From: Candidatus Methylumidiphilus alinenensis
Lineage (GTDB): Bacteria; Pseudomonadota; Gammaproteobacteria; Methylococcales; Methylococcaceae
Length of the DNA: 36,573 bases
Assembly (NCBI GenBank): GCA_003242955.1
Contig: QJPH01000433.1
Coordinates: 1-36,573, forward strand
Direction: 5' to 3'
Positions 1 to 7,320 of the stretch are shown here, one piece after another (the stretch's first letter is position 1; the number at the start of each line of letters is the position of its first letter). The notes beneath the pieces are model-generated. The model saw only the letters and a list, made by a program, of their open reading frames with translations. It did no database searches and was not told the DNA's origin. Both the position numbers and the translations under genes were made by a program.

Positions 1-400
1 CGCTGTGATCCTCCCCAAAAACCGTGACCGCCAAGTCCACGGCAGGATTTGCAGCATCATGCAGCAAGGCAAGCGTGAAAATTGCGTAAGTCCAAAGTGC
101 TTTTTTTAGCACCGCTTCCTCGGGGGGCGCACCGGGCGGCAGCAAATGGCCTTGCCGGATGCGGAGGGCCGCAGCGGCCACACCTAGGCCATGGTCCAGC
201 GCCCCGCCGGGATAGGCACGGTGATGAACCTCGGACGCGGGCAACTGCTGCGACCATTCCGCGAAACGCCATAGCATGCTAAGGTAGTATTGCTCAAAAT
301 GCGGGCGTGTCGTGCTGGCCAGTTCCTCGATCCTGTTCACATATTCCCGGCGGGCCGACAGCAACTCCTTTGCCGACAAAACCGGGAGCGCCCCCGGCAT
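1..400 (-). CDS. MobH-type conjugative relaxase (TraI_2 domain), N-terminal part, cut by the window edge
   Basis: Reading the minus strand from an ATG at 398-400 gives an open frame that runs off the left edge. It translates as MPGALPVLSAKELL..., then QLPASEVHHRAYPGG, LDHGLGVAAAALRIRQGHLL and FTLALLHDAA. The HH...LDHGL...LLHD arrangement is typical of the N-terminal HD-hydrolase-like TraI_2 domain (DUF1528) of MobH relaxases. In integrative conjugative elements this relaxase nicks the transfer origin. The frame is open further upstream to a GTG at 458-460, so the true start is uncertain; neither start has a convincing ribosome site. The divergent recombinase gene next door supports an element end. 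The overlapping 71-aa frame in the same stretch is only a shadow. Family assignment is from motif memory, not a search. Confidence 0.72.
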   Translation of the reverse strand, partial: MPGALPVLSAKELLSARREYVNRIEELASTTRPHFEQYYLSMLWRFAEWSQQLPASEVHHRAYPGGALDHGLGVAAAALRIRQGHLLPPGAPPEEAVLKKALWTYAIFTLALLHDAANPAVDLAVTVFGEDHS

Positions 401-535
401 AGCCGGGCAGTGAGGTGGCGAGCTTGCATTGACAGAAAAATTTACAGGCGTGGGGTTCACTTCCCTAAGAAAGAGTTTGCCAAGTTTGCCAACAACAATT
501 TCAAACATGTAGTCCCGACCATAAGGAGATGCACA

Positions 536-1525
536 ATGACAGAATCGCAGGAAATCAACCTGAACAATATAGCCAGGTTAACCAAAACAAATGATACAGG
601 ACCGCCTTCAACCATCGTCGAACTTTATGAAAGATATTGTCATGAAACCATCCTGAGGGCTGCAAGCAAAGAGACCTACGGTACCGCCGTTCGTGTTTTT
701 GAACGGGATACGGGCATAACCGACCCGCGAAAAGTGAACCACGAAGCCATCCTACTTTGGAGGGATAACGTGATAAAACGAGCCAGCCTAATGACTTGGA
801 ATACCTACCGTCGTGGAATGAAGACACTTTTCAATTTTGCGGTACGGAACAAATGGCTGGAAGAAAACCTTTTCCTGAGTGTCAAGCCGGCAACCTTGAT
901 AAAGCGCAAAAAAACCTTATCCAAGAAAGCGATGAAAGAAGTCATAATGTTGTTGAAATGCGACAGTTGTCCGATATTGCCCGGATGGTTTTGGTTGACC
1001 GTGTTCAAAACCCTCTATTACACCGGAATGCGGCGGCGACAGCTTTGTGCATTGCGTTGGCGCGACATTGATTTCGACCGGAAAACGATCCTGCTTTCGG
1101 TGGAAGGCAGTAAAACCGCCCGCGAATGGGAGATACCCATCCCCGCCCAATGCGAGAAGGAACTGATCGACCTCAAGCGCGAATCGGAAGCAAGGCATGT
1201 TGGCCTGGAAAAATGCCAAGTGTTCTGGGTGCAACTGTTCGAAACCAGTTACGTAGGCCGTGAGTTGAGCCCGACTCAGTTGACTCACGCATTCGGCAGG
1301 CTATCCGATCATTTGGGCATAGCAGTCTCCCCCCACAAGCTACGCCATACCATGGCCACCGACTTGGCATCAGGGCCAAACCCGGACCTGAAATCATTGC
1401 AATATTTGTTAGGACATACTAACCTAGCCACAACCCTTGAATATGTCAACCCGGAAATGTCACAGCTTAGAGTACAATTGTCCAAGCTAAGCTTGGACTT
1501 GGACGGATTGCAAGATGTCAATTAA
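536..1525 (+). CDS. Tyrosine recombinase / phage-type integrase
   Basis: A 329-aa site-specific recombinase. The start at ATG 536 is preceded by AAGGAG at 523-528 with 7-nt spacing, which is better than the upstream in-frame start at 290. An N-terminal SAM-like core-binding domain (about residues 20-130) is followed by the catalytic domain. All catalytic positions are visible: R166 in TGMRRRQL, K193 in EGSKTAREW, H267 and R270 in PHKLRHT, H294 in LLGHTNL and the nucleophile Y303 in TLEYVN. It should cut and rejoin DNA at attachment sites through a 3'-phosphotyrosine. It is divergent from the MobH relaxase gene, so it may integrate that conjugative element, although a XerC/D-like role cannot be excluded. 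No tRNA or attachment site could be recognised beside it. Confidence 0.9.
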   Translation: MTESQEINLNNIARLTKTNDTGPPSTIVELYERYCHETILRAASKETYGTAVRVFERDTGITDPRKVNHEAILLWRDNVIKRASLMTWNTYRRGMKTLFNFAVRNKWLEENLFLSVKPATLIKRKKTLSKKAMKEVIMLLKCDSCPILPGWFWLTVFKTLYYTGMRRRQLCALRWRDIDFDRKTILLSVEGSKTAREWEIPIPAQCEKELIDLKRESEARHVGLEKCQVFWVQLFETSYVGRELSPTQLTHAFGRLSDHLGIAVSPHKLRHTMATDLASGPNPDLKSLQYLLGHTNLATTLEYVNPEMSQLRVQLSKLSLDLDGLQDVN

Positions 1526-1710
1526 ATGGCATGACTATTGAATACCAAAAGAAGACGGCTACGGCTTTGATTTCAATCATCCAAAGTTTGACACAAATAT
1601 CCTTTAGCAGTAGCATGTGTTTTATTCAGCTTGACTAGGCAACCACTAAAAAATGTAATAAAATCTGGCTTAGCTATAACGCGCACTAGAATAGTGTCAA
1701 GGGGTACTGA

Positions 1711-1833
1711 CATTAAGTTAAGCCGTTCGTGGTGAGCCTGTCGAACCATGAACGGCTTAACAATCAATGATCTGAGGATTTTCCGTCCACCCTTCGACAG
1801 GCTCAGGGCGAACGGAAAATCCTTAACTTAATG
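1711..1833. repeat. MITE-like repeat, ATTAAGTTAAG ends, type-1 core
   Basis: The ends CATTAAGTTAAG (1711-1722) and CTTAACTTAATG (1822-1833) are perfect inverted repeats. The interior is a REP-like core beginning CCGTTCGTGGTGAGC and ending TCAGGGCGAACGG. The same ends occur around a different core at 10663 and 19453. Confidence 0.8.
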
Positions 1834-1848
1834 GCAGTGAGCCAAACC

Positions 1849-1904
1849 GTAGGGTACGCTGTGCGTACCATTCAGATTCTGGAGGTACGCACAGCGTACC
1901 CTAC
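1849..1904. repeat. Perfect 21-bp inverted repeat (hairpin)
   Basis: GTAGGGTACGCTGTGCGTACC at 1849-1869 is repeated as its exact reverse complement at 1884-1904, with a 14-nt loop. It is a dispersed-repeat hairpin rather than a terminator, because no T-run follows. Confidence 0.75.
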
Positions 1905-2126
1905 CTGGATACCGTGCCTTCTTGGCAACCATCTGATGTTGAAAACGCGGTGGCCTTCAAGTTTTTATCTAAGACCCTTTTGAAGGAGGGCGGGAAGCCA
2001 TCAGAAAAAGGTATTGCTGTTCTATGGCAAGCAATGGACTGTCTACTCCTGTTCGTGCTAATTCGGTGTAGAGTTATGGCTCTTCATCAAGTAACCGTTT
2101 GATGTTGAAAACGTAGAAATATTGTT

Positions 2127-4262
2127 GTGTTCATCCTTTCATACAGATTGATAATTCCATTGCCGTCTAACCAAGAAACGCTGCTAACCTGTACCCTTGT
2201 GATGGCCACCTGCTACGCAGCAGGAGCATTTGCGTCGCTGCTGGCAGCCTGGTCGGGGCGGCTTGCGTTGGTGGTAGGACATATCGCCGCTTTCGCAGGT
2301 GCTGTGGTGGGCATTGCCGTTTCACTAGGCATTCTTCTTGGCGATCCTGTTCCAACGCTGACTTTGCAACTTCCAACCCTTTTCCCGTTTGCTAGGCTTT
2401 CACTGGCCGTGGATGGACTCTCGGCCTATTTCCTGCTCGTCATCTCTCTTGTTGCGGTTGCCGCGACCCTTTACGGGCCTGCCTATCTCCAAGCCCACTC
2501 GCCCGAAGCGGGGCCGGGGCGGCGGGCTACACAAGTGCTGGCGTTGAACGTGTTCTTGGCTTGCATGGTGTTCCTTTGCTGTGCCGGTGACGCGCTAAGC
2601 TTCATTTTGTGCTGGGAAGGTATGACACTGGCAAGCTATGTCTTGGTTGTCTCTGACGATACGGATGGCGAGAACGCAAGGGCGGGGCTACTCTATATGA
2701 TTATGACCCATGCCGGGACGGCCATGCTCTTAGTTTCATTCTTAGCGTTGACCGAGCGGGCCGGGGCATTTGACTTTGCAGCCCTGCGCACTGCGGCAAG
2801 TGGGCTTGACGATAGTGCTCGGACGGCCTTGTTCTTCATGGCTCTTGTGGGTTTTGCCACCAAGGCGGGTGTGGTTCCTCTCCACGTATGGCTCCCTCGT
2901 GCACATCCTGCGGCCCCGAGCCATGTATCAGCACTGATGTCGGGTGTCATGCTCAAGGTTGCCATCTACGGAATATTGCGCTTTGGCTTCGACCTTCTGG
3001 CTCCGGCGCTTGAGCCGTTACCTTCGTCATGGGGCTGGACGATACTGGTTTTAGGCACCGCTTCTGCCGTGCTCGGTGTGCTTTACGCACTACAGCAGCA
3101 TGACCTTAAGCGCCTGCTGGCATTCCACAGCGTCGAAAATATTGGGATCATCCTGATCGGGGTCGGGCTGGCGATGATCGTATGGCGCAGGGAGGAAGTC
3201 GGCGGTACACTCGCGACCCTTGCGCTCACTGCGGCCCTCCTGCACACCGTCAACCATGCGGCTTTCAAAGGACTTCTGTTCCTAGGTGCAGGTAGCATCC
3301 TTTGCCGCACCCATGTACGCAACATGGAGGAACTTGGAGGGCTTGCCCGGCACATGCCTTGGACGGCGGGGCTATTTCTGCTTGGTGCCGTCGCCATCTC
3401 GGCCTTGCCCCCGCTCAATGGTTTTGTCAGCGAGTGGCTCACTTTCCAAGCCATCCTCGGTGGTGCGAGCATTTTTCACGGGCCATCCGGTCTAGTCATC
3501 GTCGTTTCAGCGGCACTGCTGGCACTGACAGGAGGGTTGGCCGCCGCTTGTTTTGTCAAGGCGTTCGGGGTCACTTTTCTCGGTCGCCCGCGCACACCCC
3601 ATGCAGAACACGCCACTGAGGTTCCTTTCTCAATGATCGCTGGCATGGCATGGTTAGCGGTATTGTGCGTGTTCCTCGGTGTCGCGCCGGGGTATGCGAT
3701 GCGCCTACTCGACGCGCCGACGGTGGGAATACTCCATGGCTACGGGGCAAGTGCGGTCGTGACAGCCCATGGGCCGCTGGTGCTTTCGACGGCATTGACT
3801 TTGCCGGGGGTGATGAAAGGCACCGCCATTTCCATGACGATGCTTGCCCTGCTGTTGTTAGCACTGCTACCTATCGCATGGTTCCTGCGACGTGGATTGC
3901 GGCCTTACCCGGTGCGAACGGAACCTACATGGACTTGTGGAATGAGTCCGACGGCACGGTTCGACTACACGGCAACCGCGTTTGCCAAACCGCTTAGCCT
4001 TGTCTTTGCAACACTCTACCGCCCACGCCATGAAGTAATCCGGGAGACAGCGGGGTCGCCTTATATAATAAAACGCATTCATTATTCCGGCGAAGTCGTT
4101 GACTTGGCTGAGACCCAGATTTATCACCGTGTCCAGCATGGCATTACGGCCCTCTCGAAAGCCATCCGCGACAATAGCACTGGGCGCATCCATGGGTACA
4201 TCGGGTTTGTGCTAGGGGCATTATTTTTGGCACTCTTGGTGTTTGGAGGAGGGCAAAGATGA
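2127..4262 (+). CDS. hyfB: Hydrogenase-4 component B, NuoL/Mrp-antiporter-like membrane subunit
   Basis: A 711-aa polytopic membrane protein of the NuoL/M/N family, with hydrophobic segments along most of its length. Family hallmarks are visible: a buried Glu in CWEGMTLASYVLVV, a Lys and His in ATKAGVVPLHVWLPRAHP, a Lys/His in QQHDLKRLLAFHSVENIGII and a Lys in NHAAFKGLLFLGAG. In HyfB/HycC proteins these line the proton or sodium path. The C-terminal 170 residues carry the amphipathic stretch and the last membrane helix typical of HyfB. It is the first gene of the operon and its stop overlaps the hyfC start as ATGA. The start is uncertain: GTG 2127 has no good ribosome site, and GTG 2199 or ATG 2202 would still keep the first helix. 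Confidence 0.9.
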   Translation: MFILSYRLIIPLPSNQETLLTCTLVMATCYAAGAFASLLAAWSGRLALVVGHIAAFAGAVVGIAVSLGILLGDPVPTLTLQLPTLFPFARLSLAVDGLSAYFLLVISLVAVAATLYGPAYLQAHSPEAGPGRRATQVLALNVFLACMVFLCCAGDALSFILCWEGMTLASYVLVVSDDTDGENARAGLLYMIMTHAGTAMLLVSFLALTERAGAFDFAALRTAASGLDDSARTALFFMALVGFATKAGVVPLHVWLPRAHPAAPSHVSALMSGVMLKVAIYGILRFGFDLLAPALEPLPSSWGWTILVLGTASAVLGVLYALQQHDLKRLLAFHSVENIGIILIGVGLAMIVWRREEVGGTLATLALTAALLHTVNHAAFKGLLFLGAGSILCRTHVRNMEELGGLARHMPWTAGLFLLGAVAISALPPLNGFVSEWLTFQAILGGASIFHGPSGLVIVVSAALLALTGGLAAACFVKAFGVTFLGRPRTPHAEHATEVPFSMIAGMAWLAVLCVFLGVAPGYAMRLLDAPTVGILHGYGASAVVTAHGPLVLSTALTLPGVMKGTAISMTMLALLLLALLPIAWFLRRGLRPYPVRTEPTWTCGMSPTARFDYTATAFAKPLSLVFATLYRPRHEVIRETAGSPYIIKRIHYSGEVVDLAETQIYHRVQHGITALSKAIRDNSTGRIHGYIGFVLGALFLALLVFGGGQR

Positions 4263-5200
4263 CTGGCGATAAACCGCTCGAGATCGTGCTATTGGAGATG
4301 TTCCTCCTCGTGCTGCTGGGTCCGCTGGTCACAGGCTTCATCCAGAAACTCAAAGCCCGCTTTCAGTCTAGGCGAGGAGCGGGTGTCTTGCAGCCTTACC
4401 GTGACCTCGTCAAGCTGCTAAACAAGGGGTCGGTGCAGGCGGACACCGCCTCTGGTTTTTTCCGTTCGATTCCAGTTCTTGTGCTGGCTACCACAGTGGC
4501 TGCCGGTGCCCTCGTCCCAGTCGTACAAGCCGGTCCGCCGGCTTTTCCGCTGGGCGATGCATTAATGTTACTCGGGTTGCTTTCCCTGGCACGATTTTTA
4601 ACGGCGGTTGGCGCATTGGATGCTGGCGGCGCTTTTGGTGGCATGGGTGCATCGCGGGAGATGACCATAGCTCCGCTGGTCGAGCCGGTGTTGATGATGG
4701 TCGTTTTCTCGACCGCGCTGGCCCACGGTACAACCGAACTGGGCATCCTCGCAGAACAACGCGGCGCCTCTTGGATTCTAACTTGGCGCGCGGCAGACTT
4801 CCTTGGTTTTGCGGCCATGCTTGTGTTACTCCCGGCTGAGACGGGCAGGATTCCCGTGGACAACCCGGACACCCACCTAGAATTGACGATGCTACACGAG
4901 GGAATGCTATTGGAACATTCCGGCCCAGGGCTAGGCTGCATGATGCTTGCTTCGCACACGCGCCAGATTGTAACTCTCGGGCTTGCGGCGGCACTCTTTT
5001 TTCCAATCGGGCTAGAGGATGCGGGTGTCATTGGACTGCTTCTAGGCACCTTATCTTTCGTGGCGAAAATATTGGTTCTCGCGGCCTACCTTGCGGTCAT
5101 TGAGTCCTCCTACGCCAAACTCAGGCTCTTCCAAGTGCCGCAGTATCTTGGCATCGGCTTCGTGTGCGCGCTAATGTCATTGGCGCTGAGGATACTATGA
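4259..5200 (+). CDS. hyfC: Hydrogenase-4 component C, NuoH-like membrane anchor
   Basis: A 313-aa membrane protein of the NuoH/HycD/HyfC family, which joins the peripheral hydrogenase arm to the ion-pumping subunits. Seen directly: an N-terminal helix followed by the basic loop KLKARFQSRRGAGVLQPYRD, the family motif GASREMTIAPLVEP and the acidic loop ETGRIPVDNPDTHLELTMLHE. Those conserved Glu and Asp residues are thought to couple redox chemistry to ion movement. Length matches the family (about 310 aa). The start overlaps the hyfB stop (ATGA at 4259-4262) and its own stop overlaps the hyfE start, so translation is probably coupled. Confidence 0.93.
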   Translation: MTGDKPLEIVLLEMFLLVLLGPLVTGFIQKLKARFQSRRGAGVLQPYRDLVKLLNKGSVQADTASGFFRSIPVLVLATTVAAGALVPVVQAGPPAFPLGDALMLLGLLSLARFLTAVGALDAGGAFGGMGASREMTIAPLVEPVLMMVVFSTALAHGTTELGILAEQRGASWILTWRAADFLGFAAMLVLLPAETGRIPVDNPDTHLELTMLHEGMLLEHSGPGLGCMMLASHTRQIVTLGLAAALFFPIGLEDAGVIGLLLGTLSFVAKILVLAAYLAVIESSYAKLRLFQVPQYLGIGFVCALMSLALRIL

Positions 5201-5853
5201 GCATCGAAATAGTCCATAGGATCATCAACGACTTCGGCGCACTGCTGCTGTTCACGATGATCCTCATCGTCGCGGCGAACCAGATATCCGGTGCCATTTA
5301 TGCCGTGGCCGCGCAGTCGCTGTTCATCGCCATTGCAGGCGCAGTGCTGGCTACGGCCACCGGGAATGTGGATCTCTGGATAATCGCAGGCATTACCCTT
5401 ATTGTCAAGGCCATGGTGTTGCCATGGTTGCTGTTGTGGGTGATTCGGCGCATGGATGTCAAACGCGAGGTGGAACCGGTGATCCCCACTCTGACTACAC
5501 TGGCTCTCGCCATGGTCGTCGTGGTGATGTCATTCCATCTGAGTGCCTCACTAGACACTGTGCGCCAGACAATCACCGGCAATGCGCTACCGGTCGGCAT
5601 CGCCCTCACCCTGAATGGCGTACTGGTCATGGCAACCCGGAAGACGGCACTGAGCCAGATGGTTGGCCTGTTTTCCTCGGAAAACGGCATATTTTTCACG
5701 GCCATGGCGGTGAATAAAGGCATGCCGCTAATTATCGAAATTGGCGTAATCCTTGATGTCATACTCGCCGTGTTGGTTATGACCATCATGGTGCTTAGGG
5801 TCCGTTCGACGGTCGATGCCGACATTGCGGACCTACACAGGCTGAGGGGATGA
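5197..5853 (+). CDS. hyfE: Hydrogenase-4 component E, small membrane subunit
   Basis: A 218-aa membrane protein matching HyfE of E. coli (216 aa) in size and pattern. It starts at ATG 5197, which overlaps the hyfC stop as ATGA; an in-frame ATG at 5164 inside hyfC is less likely. It has about seven hydrophobic segments. Conserved-looking polar residues within membrane stretches are the Lys in ITLIVKAMVLPWLL, the Glu in FSSENGIFF and the Glu and Asp in LIIEIGVILDVIL. HyfE resembles NuoK fused to extra helices and belongs to the membrane arm. The gene ends in two tandem TGA codons directly before hyfF. Confidence 0.9.
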   Translation: MSIEIVHRIINDFGALLLFTMILIVAANQISGAIYAVAAQSLFIAIAGAVLATATGNVDLWIIAGITLIVKAMVLPWLLLWVIRRMDVKREVEPVIPTLTTLALAMVVVVMSFHLSASLDTVRQTITGNALPVGIALTLNGVLVMATRKTALSQMVGLFSSENGIFFTAMAVNKGMPLIIEIGVILDVILAVLVMTIMVLRVRSTVDADIADLHRLRG

Positions 5854-5856
5854 TGA

Positions 5857-7320
5857 ATGGCTGAGATGCTAATCTGGGTTATTCCCCTGGTACCGACCTT
5901 AACTGCATTACTGATGCTCACGACGGGCAACCGCCGTATTTTATCAGGACTGGATATCGGCGGTTCGTCAGTTTTGGTTGTGCTTACCTTCATCCTCGCT
6001 CACGAGGTGGCGGCTAGTGGCCCACAAGCTTTTGGGGTATTCCGCATAGACGACCTAGGACTCATTTTTCTCCTGCTTCTTGTCGTCCTTACGTTGGCGG
6101 TTTCCATCTACACGGTGGGATGGCTCAAACAGGCAGTGGAGGTCGGCAATATGAAGGCCGAGACGCTTCGTTATTACTTCCCCCTCGTACAGGCTTTTGT
6201 CGCCACCATCGTCGTGACGATTCTCGCCGATAATCTCGGAATCCTGTGGATTGCGATGGAAGGGACGACAATCACCTCGGCCGTGCTGATTGGCTACCAC
6301 GGCCATCATCATGGCTTGGAAGCGGCGTGGAAATACATTATTGTAACCACTATCGGCATCTCTTTTGGACTTTTTGGCACGGTGATTATCTATGCCGCCG
6401 CCTCCAATGTGATGGGGGCGGCGAGTTCGATGAGTTGGTCGGCTATTATGAATGTCGCCCATAGACTCGACCCCGGCATTGTCAGAATCGGCTTTATTTT
6501 CGCGATGGTCGGCTATGGGACCAAGGCAGGGCTTGCACCCATGCATTTATGGTTGCCGGATGCCCATAGCCAAGCCCCGACACCTGTTTCGGCACTGCTC
6601 TCGGGTATCCTAATCAAGTGTGCCATCCTCGCAATAATCCGCTTCCAAATGATTACTGCTGCTGCTTGCGGTGCGGCATTTCCGCAACAGGTGATGCTAG
6701 TTTTCGGCGTCATCTCGGTCGTTGTGGCAATGCCCTTCATCTTGGCCCAGCGTGACCTTAAGCGCCTCTTAGGTTATAGCAGTGTTGAACACGTTGGCAT
6801 CATAGCCCTCGGTCTCGGTTTTGGCGGTGCGGTCGGTACCTACGGTGCATTACTGCATGTAGTGAACCACGGCATCACCAAGGCCATCGCATTCTTGGCC
6901 GCCGGCAAGGCCATAGCCCGTTACGATTCACGTGACTTGCAATCCATCAAGGGTTTGTTCACTGTCGCCCCGACTTGCGCGACACTACTCATGATTGCAT
7001 TTTTGTCGCTCGCAGGTGTGCCACCGTTCTCTATTTTCATCAGCGAATTGATGGTGCTACGAGCAGGTATCGGTCACGGCAATTGGGTATCCATCGCCAT
7101 CTTCCTCGCCATGGCTGTAATAATATTTGCCGGACTGCTCCATCATGCCGGTGCGATGGTATTCGGAAAGCCGACAGTGACGGCAAGCCGTGAACCCGAG
7201 GCGCGGTCCCCGCTGTTCGCCATGCTACTACTCGCAGCCATCATGATCTTATTTGGGCTGACCATCCCCGCAACCTTCGACGGGTATCTGCAACGTGCCA
7301 CGGAGATTGTCATTGGCTGA
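5857..7320 (+). CDS. hyfF: Hydrogenase-4 component F, second NuoL/M/N-like antiporter subunit
   Basis: A 487-aa polytopic membrane protein, the second Mrp-like pump subunit of the operon. ATG 5857 is preceded by GAGGGGA at 5844-5850. Hallmarks: Glu in IAMEGTTITSAVLIGYHGHH, Lys/His in YGTKAGLAPMHLWLPDAHSQ, Lys in AQRDLKRLLGYSSVEHVGII and Lys in VNHGITKAIAFLAAG. E. coli HyfF is slightly longer (about 526 aa). With hyfB it gives two putative ion channels; no hyfD homologue is present, so the complex should be smaller than E. coli hydrogenase-4 but larger than formate hydrogenlyase-1. The 3' end overlaps or abuts the hyfG start. Confidence 0.92.
   Translation: MAEMLIWVIPLVPTLTALLMLTTGNRRILSGLDIGGSSVLVVLTFILAHEVAASGPQAFGVFRIDDLGLIFLLLLVVLTLAVSIYTVGWLKQAVEVGNMKAETLRYYFPLVQAFVATIVVTILADNLGILWIAMEGTTITSAVLIGYHGHHHGLEAAWKYIIVTTIGISFGLFGTVIIYAAASNVMGAASSMSWSAIMNVAHRLDPGIVRIGFIFAMVGYGTKAGLAPMHLWLPDAHSQAPTPVSALLSGILIKCAILAIIRFQMITAAACGAAFPQQVMLVFGVISVVVAMPFILAQRDLKRLLGYSSVEHVGIIALGLGFGGAVGTYGALLHVVNHGITKAIAFLAAGKAIARYDSRDLQSIKGLFTVAPTCATLLMIAFLSLAGVPPFSIFISELMVLRAGIGHGNWVSIAIFLAMAVIIFAGLLHHAGAMVFGKPTVTASREPEARSPLFAMLLLAAIMILFGLTIPATFDGYLQRATEIVIG

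Larger units (their letters stand above)
1526..2126. other. Intergenic stretch between recombinase and hydrogenase operon
   Basis: About 600 bp without a convincing gene. It holds the repeat at 1711-1833, the hairpin at 1849-1904 and a 13-bp direct repeat GATGTTGAAAACG at 1935-1947 and 2101-2113. A 62-codon frame at 1914-2102 has no ribosome site or recognisable family and is not called. No clear promoter for the hydrogenase operon could be assigned. Confidence 0.5.

Noticed and set aside
57-272. 71-codon minus-strand frame at the left edge
   Set aside because: Another minus-strand phase gives a recognisable MobH TraI_2 domain over the same bases, so this frame is a shadow.
1527-1542. Possible sigma-54 promoter TGGCATGACTATTGAA
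   Set aside because: It deviates at key positions and lies about 585 bp before hyfB, right after the recombinase stop; no support for function.
1914-2102. 62-codon frame before hyfB
   Set aside because: GTG start without ribosome site and no family resemblance.
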